The notes beneath the pieces are model-generated. The model was not told where the DNA came from. It saw only the letters and a program-made list of their open reading frames with translations, and made no database searches. The position numbers were made by a program, and so were the translations under genes. Shown here piece after piece: positions 40,327-50,212 of a DNA stretch of 64,000 nucleotides (positions are counted from its first letter, which is position 1; every line of letters starts with the position of its first letter). Origin of the DNA: Pseudomonadota bacterium (GTDB lineage Bacteria > Pseudomonadota > Gammaproteobacteria > Steroidobacterales > Steroidobacteraceae). The stretch lies in NCBI GenBank assembly GCA_025355245.1, contig JANXZZ010000270.1:1-64000 (forward strand). Direction: 5' to 3'.

Positions 40327-41304
40327 ATGAAAAGCGCGATTTCCCTGGCGGCGCTCGCAGGCGCCCTGCTTCTGACCTGGAGCGTGGGTTCCGGGGCGAC
40401 CGCGATCGGCGATTCCGTGACCGGCCTCCCCGACGCGACGCTGCGCGCCGGCGGCGCGCCATCCACCTCGAGCAAGGCCTCCGCCCGGCGCGCGGTCGCG
40501 CGTGGCCACCGGCGGCGCAGCGGAATCGATGAGCCGGCGCTGCGCTCAAGTGCGGCGCTGGTGGTCGATGAGTCGACCGCCGCGATCATCTTCTCCAAGC
40601 ACGCCGACGTGCCGACGCCGATCGCCTCGATCACGAAGCTGATGACGGCGCTTGTCGTCCTCGACGCGAACCAGTCGCTCGACGAGACCGTCGAAATCAC
40701 GCGCGACGACCAGGTGCTCGGCAAGCCTACGACCTCGCGGCTCACGGTAGGCACCGCGCTCAGCCGCGGCGACCTGCTGCACCTCGCGTTGATGTCCTCC
40801 GAGAACCGCGCCGCGAACGCGCTCGGACGCAACTATCCAGGCGGCCTGCCGGCCTGCGTCGCCGCGATGAATGCCAAGGCGCGAGCGCTCGGCATGACGA
40901 GTGCGCACTTCGTCGAGCCGACGGGCCTCTCGAGCGACAACATCGCGAGCCCGGAGGATCTCTCCAAGCTCGTGATCGCGGCCTCGCAGAACGCCTCGAT
41001 CCAGAGCTACTCGACCGACAGCCGCTACATCGTGCCGGTGGGGCGCCACATGCTCGAATTCCGCAACACCGATTCGCTGGTCTCGAGCCCAAGCTGGAAT
41101 ATCGTCGTGCAGTAGACCGGCTACATCGCCGAGGCCGGCAAGTGCCTGGTGATGAAGGCGATCATCGAGGGCCGCGCGATCGTCATCGTGCTGCTCGATT
41201 CGGTCGGCAAGCAGAGTCGCCTCGCCGACGCACGCCGCATCAAGAAGTGGATGGAGTCGCACCTGAGCAGCGAGACGCCGCGCCTCGCCTCGCGCAGGGC
41301 CTGA
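40327..41304 (+). pseudogene. pbpG: PbpG/DacA-like serine D,D-peptidase (S11) interrupted by in-frame TAG at 41113-41115
   Basis: SITK (SxxK) and SEN (SxN) motifs upstream; same-frame continuation after TAG: TGYIAEAGKCLVMKAIIEGRAIVIVLLDSVGKQSRLADARRIKKWMESHL ending TGA 41302-41304. Confidence 0.85.
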
Positions 41305-41361
41305 TTCCGCCGGGCGCGCTACCAGCGCGCCCTCCTCGCCCGCGGCGTCAGCCGCTCGCGC

Positions 41362-44172
41362 TCATTCCTTGGCCGCCAGGATCGCCTGCCAGTTCAGCAG
41401 CGCATTCCACAATAGCCTCTGGTCGCCGCGATTGAGGTCGCGGTGCAGCGGGTTGAAGTTGAACGCGACCACATGCCCGTGGCCGACCGGCATGTCGAGA
41501 ATCGCCGGGCGACCGATGAGGTTGGTCTCGCCCCACGCCTGCCCGCTGACGACGAACGGCGCGCCATCGCGATCGCCCCACTCGAGTACGACGCCGCGCG
41601 GGTCGAAGGGACCGTCGAGGCAAGTGGTGCAGTACGAGGCGCGCAGCCAGCGGCGCGGCACCGCGTAGAGCGGGAAATTCTGGCGGAACACGTGTGTGCG
41701 CGGCGCGTAGCCGTAGGCGATCGGGTGCTCGGGCCTCGCGAAGGAGACCCGGAGGTGGGCGCCGGGAGTGCGCGTGACGGCATCGTGGGAGGCGGCTGCC
41801 GCCGCCGCGCCGCCACCGGCGGCACTGCGCGGAACGCCGCCCTCGTCGCGGCGCACGCCGCGCACTATCCCGCCCTCGAGCGGCAGCATCGAGCCAGTGC
41901 CGAGGGTCACGAACAGGCCACCGCCTTCCGTGAATTTCTGGATCTCGGCGAGGCCTTCCCAGCCGATGCCGCCGGTGATGTCCTCGGATGCGGCCGGCGT
42001 GCCGTGGCTCGGGGTCGCCGCCGTTTTCTTGAACGGCATCGGCCCCCAAGCCTTCGGGATGCCCTGCACCTGCTCGGCGAATTCGAGATCGACGTTGCCG
42101 TACAGGAGCACGTCGAAGCGCTGTTTCAGCTTGCCCGCGCGGATGTCCTCGTCGCGCACGTAGACGTAGGGGATGTGGCGCTGGTCGAAAGAATAGCGGA
42201 TCCAGGCGATCGAATCGGTGTCCGCCCACGGCACCCACACGCCGACGCGCGGCGCTGGCGCCGCGTGCCGCGCGACCGCCGGCATCGTCGCGGCCCCGGT
42301 GAAGTTGAGGCCAAGCGCATCGCCCGTCGCGCGCAGGCGTTCGATGAGGCCGGGCTGGGAGCGCAGCAGCCACGACCCGGCGGGGTAGTCGATGCCGTCG
42401 ACCGAGAACGCGCGCTCGGCAATCTCAAGCGCAGTGCCCGCGAGCCGGTAGCGCGCTTCGAGAAGTTCTTCCTGGCCCGTGTCGCGCAACAGATAGACCG
42501 CCGCCGGCCCGGTCACGCCACCCGGCACGTGCGGAGCCACGGTGAGGGCGACGAGCGGCGCATCGCGCACGCTCGCATCGGCGGTCGGAACGACGGTCAG
42601 GTGGTAGTGCGCCGGCAGCTCCCAGGAAACGTCGTCGTAGGGATCGGCGCCATCCTTGGGATAGGCCTGCGCGCTTAGCAGGTCGACCGCGTAGTTGCGG
42701 TACGGCTGGTCGAGCCGGACGACGTAGGTCCCGGCCGGATAGGCGCCGTCCGCGAGCTTGAGCGGCGCGGTCGCGCGATGCACCTCGATGCGCTGCGAAA
42801 GGAGGCGCGCCACGAGCGCCGCGACGCGCGTCGGGTCGCCCTGGTCGTCCGCAATCAGGTAGGCGTACGGCGGGTGCTCGAGGCCGGCGTGCAGCGAGTT
42901 GTAGCTCTTGCGATACCAGTTGCGCAGGTAATCCTTGGCGTGCGAGGCGACCTGGTCGAGCGCGGCGAGCGCGCCGGTTTCGTTGTAGTTGACGTTGTCG
43001 CGCGCCGACCAGAGGAAGGGCGTGCTCGGCGGCGGCACCACCCGGTACCACTCGCGTGTGATCGCATCGTCGGGCGCCGTGCGCAACATCGTTTCCGCGC
43101 TGCCGTTGCCCATGGTCTCGTAGCCGCGGCCGATCGAGTTGTGGTTCATCGCGACCGAATCGGAATAAAGGTGCGCGAAGCCATCGCCGAAGTTCCAGGT
43201 CGACACGCCCGGCATGCCGAGCGCGGTCATCGCCTGCACCTCGTGGAAGCTGAGTTCCAGAAACTCGGTGAAGGTGATCGGATCGATGTTCGGGTTGTAC
43301 GGACCGGTGCCGTTCCACGTCATCAGCAGCGCCACCTCCTCGTGCATGTCGTGCACGACGGTCGGGTGCCAGTCGTGGAACATGTTGTGCACGGCTTTGG
43401 TGGTCTCGTGCGTCTGCTGGTGCGCGTCGCGGTTGATGTCGACGAAGGCGTACTTCGACCAGTAGGGCGGTGCCTGGCGCGGCAGCGTCGCGCGGTCAGT
43501 CTTGCCCTTGAGGAAGCGGTAGAACCACTCGACCTGCTTGTCGCGCCCGTCCGGGTTCGAGACCGGGTTGATGAGCACCACCGTGCTCTCGCGGATGCGG
43601 CGGATCATCGGCTGTTCGGAGACCGCGAGCCGATAGGCGAGCTCGAGCACCGACTCGGTCTCGCCGGTCTCATCCGAATGCGGACCCACATTGAAGTAGT
43701 AGATCGGGCGCCCGTCCGCCACGAGCCGGTCGGCGGCGGCCGCATCGATGCGCCTGGGATCGCCGAGCAGCGCCGTCGTCTCCTTGAGCCGCGCGAGGTT
43801 CTTGATTCCGTCCTCGTCGGCAATCGCGAGCATGACGATGTCGCGGCCTTCCTCCGAGCGCCCGATCGTGAACATGCGCACGCGCGGCGAGGCGGCGGCC
43901 AGCGCCCGGCAGTAGGCGTAGGCCCTGGCGGAGTCGACGAACTCCCCGGGCGCGCCGGGAATGCGGTGCAGGAACGCCCGCGGCGAGGGGACGCTCGCCG
44001 ATGCCGGCAGGTACGCCACCCACGGCGAGAGGTATCGGGGCTCGGTTGTCGCGGCCGCGATCTCCTCGATCGAACCCGCTTCGGCGGTGTCGGGCCCGGT
44101 GTCGACCGGCGCCGCGAGGCTGCCGACCGACGCGGCGAGTAGCGAGGCGAGCAGCAAGACGCGATTCGGCAT
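41362..44172 (-). CDS. M14 family zinc carboxypeptidase-like protein, signal peptide
   Basis: YYFNVGPHSDETGETESVLELAYRL (HxxE), INPVSNPDGRD, FVDINRDAHQQTHE. Confidence 0.88.
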   Translation of the reverse strand: MPNRVLLLASLLAASVGSLAAPVDTGPDTAEAGSIEEIAAATTEPRYLSPWVAYLPASASVPSPRAFLHRIPGAPGEFVDSARAYAYCRALAAASPRVRMFTIGRSEEGRDIVMLAIADEDGIKNLARLKETTALLGDPRRIDAAAADRLVADGRPIYYFNVGPHSDETGETESVLELAYRLAVSEQPMIRRIRESTVVLINPVSNPDGRDKQVEWFYRFLKGKTDRATLPRQAPPYWSKYAFVDINRDAHQQTHETTKAVHNMFHDWHPTVVHDMHEEVALLMTWNGTGPYNPNIDPITFTEFLELSFHEVQAMTALGMPGVSTWNFGDGFAHLYSDSVAMNHNSIGRGYETMGNGSAETMLRTAPDDAITREWYRVVPPPSTPFLWSARDNVNYNETGALAALDQVASHAKDYLRNWYRKSYNSLHAGLEHPPYAYLIADDQGDPTRVAALVARLLSQRIEVHRATAPLKLADGAYPAGTYVVRLDQPYRNYAVDLLSAQAYPKDGADPYDDVSWELPAHYHLTVVPTADASVRDAPLVALTVAPHVPGGVTGPAAVYLLRDTGQEELLEARYRLAGTALEIAERAFSVDGIDYPAGSWLLRSQPGLIERLRATGDALGLNFTGAATMPAVARHAAPAPRVGVWVPWADTDSIAWIRYSFDQRHIPYVYVRDEDIRAGKLKQRFDVLLYGNVDLEFAEQVQGIPKAWGPMPFKKTAATPSHGTPAASEDITGGIGWEGLAEIQKFTEGGGLFVTLGTGSMLPLEGGIVRGVRRDEGGVPRSAAGGGAAAAAASHDAVTRTPGAHLRVSFARPEHPIAYGYAPRTHVFRQNFPLYAVPRRWLRASYCTTCLDGPFDPRGVVLEWGDRDGAPFVVSGQAWGETNLIGRPAILDMPVGHGHVVAFNFNPLHRDLNRGDQRLLWNALLNWQAILAAKE

Positions 44173-44210
44173 GAGATTTCGTTCTCGCGGTCGATGAAGC
44201 CTGGTCGAGT

Positions 44211-45428
44211 CTAGCGGGCGAGCAGCCGCAGCTGGTCACCAACTTCATCCGCAATCGCGAGCGTGGTCGCGAGATCCGGATGGCGCAGCATCAGGAAGCC
44301 GTCGGAGACGAGCGTCTGGCGCCAGTTGCGGCGCCGCGCGCCGACCGGTGAGAGATTGTTCCAGACGATTGTCGCGCCGTGTCTGCGGTTGATGGCCTCG
44401 AGCCCCTCGATCGCGTGGATCCTGCCCTGGCCTTCGGCGCGCTTGAACACCATCGCGACGTTGTACTTGCGCTCGATCCGCGCCTCGAAGGCACCGTGCG
44501 TGACCGCGCGCGCCCACTCCCGGAACACGTCGAAGTCGCAGGCGTAGTTCATCTGGTCGACCTGGTGGGCCCCCGGCGGGCGCGCGGCGACCTCGCCGAA
44601 CACGACCTCGCCGTCGGCCTTGCGGTACCACTCCATGTGCGTGAAGCCACGTTCGAAGCCGAGCGCGCGAATCACCTCGAAGCCCATGCGGACGCCGGCG
44701 GCGAGCGCGGCGTCGTCGGTGTCTCTGAGCGCGATCACCTGCGGGCTGATCCACTCGTTGGAGCGCGCGATCAGGGGCCGCGGGCGATACCAGGCAACGT
44801 TGTAGTAGGCGATCTGTCCGTCGATCGTGACGGTGTCAAAGGTGTACTCCTCGCCGTCAATGAACTCCTCGACGCTGACGATGGGTACGTGGGCGACACG
44901 CGGCAGCACGTCCCGGAGTTCGTCGGGCGTGTCGCAGCGGTAGGTATCGGCGGAGCCGGCGCCGGCGATCGGCTTGACGATCACGGGGAAACCGATGCGC
45001 TCGGCCGCCTCCCAGCACTCGGCCACCGAGTGCGCGGCGACGTGCCGGGGCGTGCGGATGCCCGCGGCATCGAGCTTCTGCTTCATGACCTCCTTGTCAC
45101 GATACGGCACCGTGTCCGCAACGCTGAGGCCGGGAGCACCGAAGGCTTCGCGAAGCCGCGCCGCCAGCAGCATCAGCGGCTCCCACAGCGATTCGACGCG
45201 GTCGATGCGCCGGCCCGCGAGCGCGGCGCGCAGTTCCTCGAGCGTGCGAGCCTCGTTCCACAGGGACCCCACCTGTACGTAGGCCGCGAGTGCGTGGCGG
45301 GTCCGCTCGGTCAGGGCGCTCGCCGGCTGGTCGCCGACGCCGATCACGGTCGCCCCGACCTCCGCGAGACCGCGCGTGAATTCGGGCATATCGGTCGGAT
45401 ATCCCGGCGAAAGCATCAGCACGTTCAT
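44211..45428 (-). CDS. ATP-grasp domain protein (carboxylase/ligase-like), paralog of 46984-48204
   Basis: YRDKEVMKQKLDAAGIRTPRHVAAHS...GFPVIVKPIAGAGSADTYRC...VEEFIDGEEYTFDTVTIDG...HMEWYRKADGEVVFGEVAARPPG. Confidence 0.88.
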   Translation of the reverse strand: MNVLMLSPGYPTDMPEFTRGLAEVGATVIGVGDQPASALTERTRHALAAYVQVGSLWNEARTLEELRAALAGRRIDRVESLWEPLMLLAARLREAFGAPGLSVADTVPYRDKEVMKQKLDAAGIRTPRHVAAHSVAECWEAAERIGFPVIVKPIAGAGSADTYRCDTPDELRDVLPRVAHVPIVSVEEFIDGEEYTFDTVTIDGQIAYYNVAWYRPRPLIARSNEWISPQVIALRDTDDAALAAGVRMGFEVIRALGFERGFTHMEWYRKADGEVVFGEVAARPPGAHQVDQMNYACDFDVFREWARAVTHGAFEARIERKYNVAMVFKRAEGQGRIHAIEGLEAINRRHGATIVWNNLSPVGARRRNWRQTLVSDGFLMLRHPDLATTLAIADEVGDQLRLLAR

Positions 45429-45495
45429 GGTCACCCCCGGCCCCCGATGCTAGCGCAACGCCCCGGCAAAACGCCTTCGCTATACTCGAAAAGCC

Positions 45496-46956
45496 GTGTC
45501 GTACCGCGTTCTCTTCGTGACCGCCGAATACACCCCGCTCGCGAAGACCGGGGGCCTCGCGGACGTATCGGCGGCATTGAGCCGTTTCCTGCACGATCGC
45601 GGCGACGACGTGCGGGTGTTCCTGCCGCTCTACCGGCAGATCGCGGAGCGCCCGTTCCCCCGCCAGCCGGTCGATTTCCTGCAAAACCTAAGTCTCTCGA
45701 TCGGCAGCCGGGAGTACCGGTACTCCATCCTCTGCGGACAGGCGCCGGGGTCGACTCTCGAGCTCTACTTCGTCGACTGCCCGGCCCTCTACGACCGGCC
45801 GGGCATCTACACCCCCGACGCCGACGAGCATCACCGCTTCCTGTTGCTGACGCGCGCGGCGTTCGAGTGCAGCCAGCGCATGGGCTTCGCGCCGCACATA
45901 CTGCACTGCAATGACTGGCACACCGCCTTTGGCCCCCTGTTCCTGAGGACCGTCTATGCGTGGGACCGCTTGTTCAGCGGCACGAAGTCGGTCCTGACGA
46001 TTCACAACGTCGGCTACCAGGGCGTGTTCGCGGCCGCCGACGTCGCGGCGCTCGGCCTCGGCGAGGCGGCCTGGCTGGTCCACCAGGAGGACCTCGTCGC
46101 GGGGCGCATCAATTCGCTGCTGCACGGCATCCTCTATGCCGACCTCGTCACGACCGTGAGCCCGAACTACGCCCGCGAGATCTGCACGCCGGAGTACGGC
46201 GTTGGTCTCGACGGCTTCCTGCGCATGCGCGGCGACCGCCTCGTCGGGATCCTGAACGGTGTCGACTATGCGGAGTGGAACCCGGAGACGGACCGGTACG
46301 TGCCCCTGCATTTCTCGGCCGCGGCGCCCGCCGGCAAGGCCGCCGTCAAGAGCGCGTTCACCGAGCGCCTGCGCCTGCCGCGGAACCCGGACACGCTGTT
46401 CGTCGGCCTCGTCAGCCGGCTGGTCGCCCAGAAGGGCATCGAGCTCCTGCCGCTCGTGCTGCCCGGGCTGCTGCGCGCGCGCAACCTGTGTTTCGTCGCG
46501 GTCGGCAGCGGCGAGCCCCGCTACGAGGATGCGCTGGCAAGCTTGCAGCGCGCGTTCCCGGATCGCGTCGTCTACCACCGCGGCTACAGCGAAGAACTCG
46601 CGCACTGGATCGAGGCAGCGTCGGACGTGTTCCTCATGCCCTCGCTTTATGAACCCTGCGGCCTCAACCAGATGTACAGCCTCAAATACGGGACCGTGCC
46701 GATCGTGCGTCGCACCGGCGGACTCGCGGACTCCGTGTCGCAGTACTCACCGGCCAGCGGACGGGGGACCGGTATCGTGTTCGAGCACTTCGACTCGACG
46801 GCACTGCGCTGGGCGCTCGAGACCGCGCTCGATCTGTTTGCGCGCAAGGACCACTGGCGACGGATCATCGCCAACGGCATGGCCGAGGATTTCTCATGGA
46901 CGCGCCAGGGCGCGCTCTACATCGACCAGTACCGGCGCATGGCCGGCGCCGACTGA
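45496..46956 (+). CDS. glgA: glycogen synthase (ADP-glucose type)
   Basis: YTPLAKTGGLADVSAALSRFL (KTGGL), HCNDWHTAFGPLFL, SLYEPCGLNQMYSLKYGTVPIVRRTGGLADSV; GTG start. Confidence 0.96.
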   Translation: MSYRVLFVTAEYTPLAKTGGLADVSAALSRFLHDRGDDVRVFLPLYRQIAERPFPRQPVDFLQNLSLSIGSREYRYSILCGQAPGSTLELYFVDCPALYDRPGIYTPDADEHHRFLLLTRAAFECSQRMGFAPHILHCNDWHTAFGPLFLRTVYAWDRLFSGTKSVLTIHNVGYQGVFAAADVAALGLGEAAWLVHQEDLVAGRINSLLHGILYADLVTTVSPNYAREICTPEYGVGLDGFLRMRGDRLVGILNGVDYAEWNPETDRYVPLHFSAAAPAGKAAVKSAFTERLRLPRNPDTLFVGLVSRLVAQKGIELLPLVLPGLLRARNLCFVAVGSGEPRYEDALASLQRAFPDRVVYHRGYSEELAHWIEAASDVFLMPSLYEPCGLNQMYSLKYGTVPIVRRTGGLADSVSQYSPASGRGTGIVFEHFDSTALRWALETALDLFARKDHWRRIIANGMAEDFSWTRQGALYIDQYRRMAGAD

Positions 46957-46983
46957 GCGCGCCCGCGGAAAGGTTAGAGGCAC

Positions 46984-48204
46984 ATGAACGTAATCCTCGT
47001 CGAGCCCGCGTTCCCCTACAACCAGCGTGAATTCGCCCGCGGCCTCGCGACTGCCGGCGCGCGCGTGATCGGCATCGGCGAGCGTCCCGTCACGCACCTC
47101 GATCCGGAGCTCGCGAGCTGGCTCACGCACTACGAACAGGTCTCCTCGGTCGTCAACGAAGGCGCGCTGCTCGCGGCAGTGCGCCGCGTGCAGCAGCGCG
47201 TGCGGGTCGATCGGCTGGAGGCGACCGTCGAGGCGCACATCATGAGCGCGGCGACCGTGCGCGAGGCCGCCGGCATCCAGGGCACCTCGGTGCGCACGGC
47301 GTGGCTGTGTCGTGACAAGCCGACCATGAAGGAGGCGCTGCGCCAGGCGGGGGTGCCGTGCGCACAGTCGATCAGCGCGGAGGATGGCGCTACCGCGCGC
47401 GCCTTCGCCGCGAGCGTCGGCTTCCCGCTGATCGTGAAGCCGCGCGCCGGCGCCGGCGCATCGGGCACGCGGCGGGTCGACAACAATGCCGAGCTCGACG
47501 CGGCGCTCGCCGCGGCCGGGGTCGGCCGCGGCCAGTCCGTCGCCGTCGAGGAGTTCATCGAGGGGCACGAAGGCTTCATCGACACTATCTCGATCAAGGG
47601 CGAGGTCGCGCACGAGTTCATTTCCCACTATTTCCCGGGCGTGCTCGTCGCCATGCGCGAGCGCTGGATCTCGCCGCAGATCGTCGCAACCAACCGTCTC
47701 GATGCGCCGGGTTACGAGGAAGTCCGCGCGATGACGCGCCGGGTGATCGAGGTGCTCGGCATCGGCACCTCGGCGACGCACATGGAGTGGTTCTTCGGCC
47801 CCAAGGGCCTCAAGTTCTCCGAAATCGGCTGCCGGCCGCCGGGCGTGGGCCAGTGGGACGTGTACGCGGCGGCGAACGAGTTCGACATCTACCGCGAGTG
47901 GGCGATGGCGATCGTGCACGGCCGCCGCGGGACCGAGCCCTCGCGGCGCTACTCTTGCGGGATGATTGCGCTCAGGCCCGACCGCGATGGCCGCATCAGC
48001 GGCTACGACGGCGCCGAACAAGTGTTCGCGGCGTTCGGCGAGTGGATCGTCGCCTCGCACCTGCCGCCGCCGGGAACGCCGACGCAGCCGGTCGAGGCGG
48101 GCTACATGGCGAACGCATGGATCCGGATCCGCCACCCCGACTACGACCGGCTGCGCTCGATGATGGACACCATCGGCCAGACTCTGAAGGTGCGCGCTAG
48201 TTGA
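46984..48204 (+). CDS. ATP-grasp domain protein
   Basis: CRDKPTMKEALRQAGVPCAQSIS...GFPLIVKPRAGAGASGTRRV...VEEFIEGHEGFIDTISIKG...HMEWFFGPKGLKFSEIGCRPPG. Confidence 0.88.
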   Translation: MNVILVEPAFPYNQREFARGLATAGARVIGIGERPVTHLDPELASWLTHYEQVSSVVNEGALLAAVRRVQQRVRVDRLEATVEAHIMSAATVREAAGIQGTSVRTAWLCRDKPTMKEALRQAGVPCAQSISAEDGATARAFAASVGFPLIVKPRAGAGASGTRRVDNNAELDAALAAAGVGRGQSVAVEEFIEGHEGFIDTISIKGEVAHEFISHYFPGVLVAMRERWISPQIVATNRLDAPGYEEVRAMTRRVIEVLGIGTSATHMEWFFGPKGLKFSEIGCRPPGVGQWDVYAAANEFDIYREWAMAIVHGRRGTEPSRRYSCGMIALRPDRDGRISGYDGAEQVFAAFGEWIVASHLPPPGTPTQPVEAGYMANAWIRIRHPDYDRLRSMMDTIGQTLKVRAS

Positions 48205-48658
48205 GCGTGAAGGTTCCGCGCTGATCGAAGGGAACGGAGCTCAGGAACGTGAGCTCGGTCTCGACCTTGCCCGTCAGCCGGTACTCGATCGGCTGCGAAC
48301 GGTCCTTGAGCTTCGGCAGGATCCTGAGCAGCGTCGTCGCGAGGTCAGTCGTCACGATCGTCTCGAATTCAGCCGAGCCAAGCGCAGGGACGGTGAACGG
48401 TGCCGCGCTCGCGCCGTAGCCGAAGTCCTCGCCCGCCACCTGCATCGTGAAGCTGAGGCCGCGGATCGGCAGCGCCCGGTCGTTCGGATTGTCGACACGC
48501 ACACGGACGCGGAAGCGCTGCTCCAGGAGCTGCGTGCCCTCGACCTCGACGCCGATCACCGACAGGTGCGGATGCTCGAAGTGCGGCGCGAGGCTGCAGG
48601 CGCCCGCGTCGAGCGCGAGGACCGCGACGAAAAGAAGCGAAGCCGCACGATTCAGCAT
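48197..48658 (-). CDS. LEA type 2 (WHy domain) lipoprotein
   Basis: DAGACSLAPHFEHPHLSVIGVEVEGTQLLEQRFRVRVRVDNPNDRALPIRGLSFTMQV. Confidence 0.88.
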   Translation of the reverse strand: MLNRAASLLFVAVLALDAGACSLAPHFEHPHLSVIGVEVEGTQLLEQRFRVRVRVDNPNDRALPIRGLSFTMQVAGEDFGYGASAAPFTVPALGSAEFETIVTTDLATTLLRILPKLKDRSQPIEYRLTGKVETELTFLSSVPFDQRGTFTLN

Positions 48659-48727
48659 GATCCGATTTCCTCGCCCGACCCATTGCAGCCATTCTGACAC
48701 TACGCGGCGCGCGGTGTTCCCGGCGAC

Positions 48728-50188
48728 TCAGCCGCGGCCGTACAGCCGGTTCCACTTGAGGCAGCTCGCGGCGAGCCCCGTGGGAACCTGCGACCAGGCG
48801 AGCTTCCAGGTCCAGTTGCCGGTGACGGTACCGGGCGTATTCATGCGCGCCTCGCGGCCGAGCCCCAGAAGATCCTGCATCGGCACCACCGCGAGTACGC
48901 CGACCGATGCCAGCAGCGCGCGCGTCAACGCCGCTACGATCGCCTCGGCGCGGCTGTCGAGGTAGTCGCAGGCTTGGGCCCGAAACTCGGGCGCGAGGCC
49001 CGCAAACCAGCCCGCCGTGGTGTCGTTGTCGTGGGTTCCCGTGTACACGATCGCACGCGGGCTCCAGTTGTGAGGCAGGTGCAGGTTCGCGGAGTTCCCG
49101 TCGAATCCGAACTGGGCTACCCGCATGCCCGGCAGCCCGAAACCGTCGCGCAGCCGCTCCACGTCCGGGGTGATCACGCCGAGGTCCTCGGCGACCACGT
49201 TGAGGCGGCCGAACACCTCGCGCGCGCGCGCCAGCAGCTTCTCGCCCGCCGCGGCCCGCCACTCGCCGGAGGCGGCGGTTGGCGCACCCGCCGGGACTGC
49301 CCAGTACGCGGCCAGCCCCCGGAAGTGGTCGATGCGCACCAGGTCGAAGAGCTCGAACTGCGCCCGCAGCCGCTCGATCCACCACGCGAACGCGCTGGCC
49401 TCGTGGGCTTCCCAGCGATAAAGCGGATTCCCCCACAGCTGGCCATCGACGGAAAAGTAGTCGGGAGGCACGCCCGCGACGGCCGTGGGACGTCCCGCCG
49501 CATCGAGCTGGAAAAGTCCGCGATGACTCCACACCTCGACGCTGTCGGGCGCGACGTAGATCGGAATGTCGCCGAACAGATGCACTCCGCGCCCGGCGGC
49601 GTAGTCGCGAAGCCTGCGGTACTGGGCGTGGAAGAAGTACTGCGCAACCTCGACGTCGGCGCGAGCCTGCGCAAGCTCGGCACGAGCGCGCTCGAGCGCG
49701 CTGGCATCACGATCGCGGAGCGCGGGCTGCCACTCCCACCACGGCCGGCCGTTCTCGCGCGCCTGGATGGCGCTGAACAGCGCGTAATCCTCGAGCCAGT
49801 ACTGCTCGCGCGCGAGGAAGGCGTCGAGCTGCTGGGCATCGGCGCTGCGCTCCCTGCGGAGCCGCTCGCCGGCGCGGCCAAGGAGCGTGGCGCGGGCCTC
49901 GCCCGCAAGCTCGGCCGCGCTCAGCAGCCCCGCGGCGGCAAGCGTCGTGAGATCGATGAGTTCCGGGTCGCCGGCGTGGTTCGAGCGCGCGTAGTACGGC
50001 GAGCGGTCGCTGCCTACCGGGCCGAGCGGCAACAGCTGCCACACCGAAAAGCCCGCCGCTGCCAGCCAGTCGACGAAGTTGCGGGCGGCGCTGCCGAGCG
50101 CACCGTGTTCGGCGTCCGGAAGCGAAGTCGCGTGGAGCAGTACGCCCGCGCGCCGCCGGTCGAGAACCCCGGGTACCGCCTCAGCCAC
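48728..50188 (-). CDS. malQ: 4-alpha-glucanotransferase
   Basis: AGVLLHATSLPDAEHGALGSAARNFVDWLAAAGFSVWQLLPLGPVG; VRIDHFRGLAAYW; YTGTHDNDTTAGWF. Confidence 0.95.
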   Translation of the reverse strand: MAEAVPGVLDRRRAGVLLHATSLPDAEHGALGSAARNFVDWLAAAGFSVWQLLPLGPVGSDRSPYYARSNHAGDPELIDLTTLAAAGLLSAAELAGEARATLLGRAGERLRRERSADAQQLDAFLAREQYWLEDYALFSAIQARENGRPWWEWQPALRDRDASALERARAELAQARADVEVAQYFFHAQYRRLRDYAAGRGVHLFGDIPIYVAPDSVEVWSHRGLFQLDAAGRPTAVAGVPPDYFSVDGQLWGNPLYRWEAHEASAFAWWIERLRAQFELFDLVRIDHFRGLAAYWAVPAGAPTAASGEWRAAAGEKLLARAREVFGRLNVVAEDLGVITPDVERLRDGFGLPGMRVAQFGFDGNSANLHLPHNWSPRAIVYTGTHDNDTTAGWFAGLAPEFRAQACDYLDSRAEAIVAALTRALLASVGVLAVVPMQDLLGLGREARMNTPGTVTGNWTWKLAWSQVPTGLAASCLKWNRLYGRG

Positions 50189-50212
50189 GGCGGGAGACCG
50201 CGAGCGCTGAGC

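Noticed and set aside
41362-42373. Alternative 341-aa minus-strand ORF inside the M14 gene
   Set aside because: Out-of-frame shadow of the 936-aa M14 peptidase-like ORF.
44379-45914. 511-aa plus-strand ORF antisense to ATP-grasp gene running into glgA
   Set aside because: Overlaps two well-supported genes and has no family signature.
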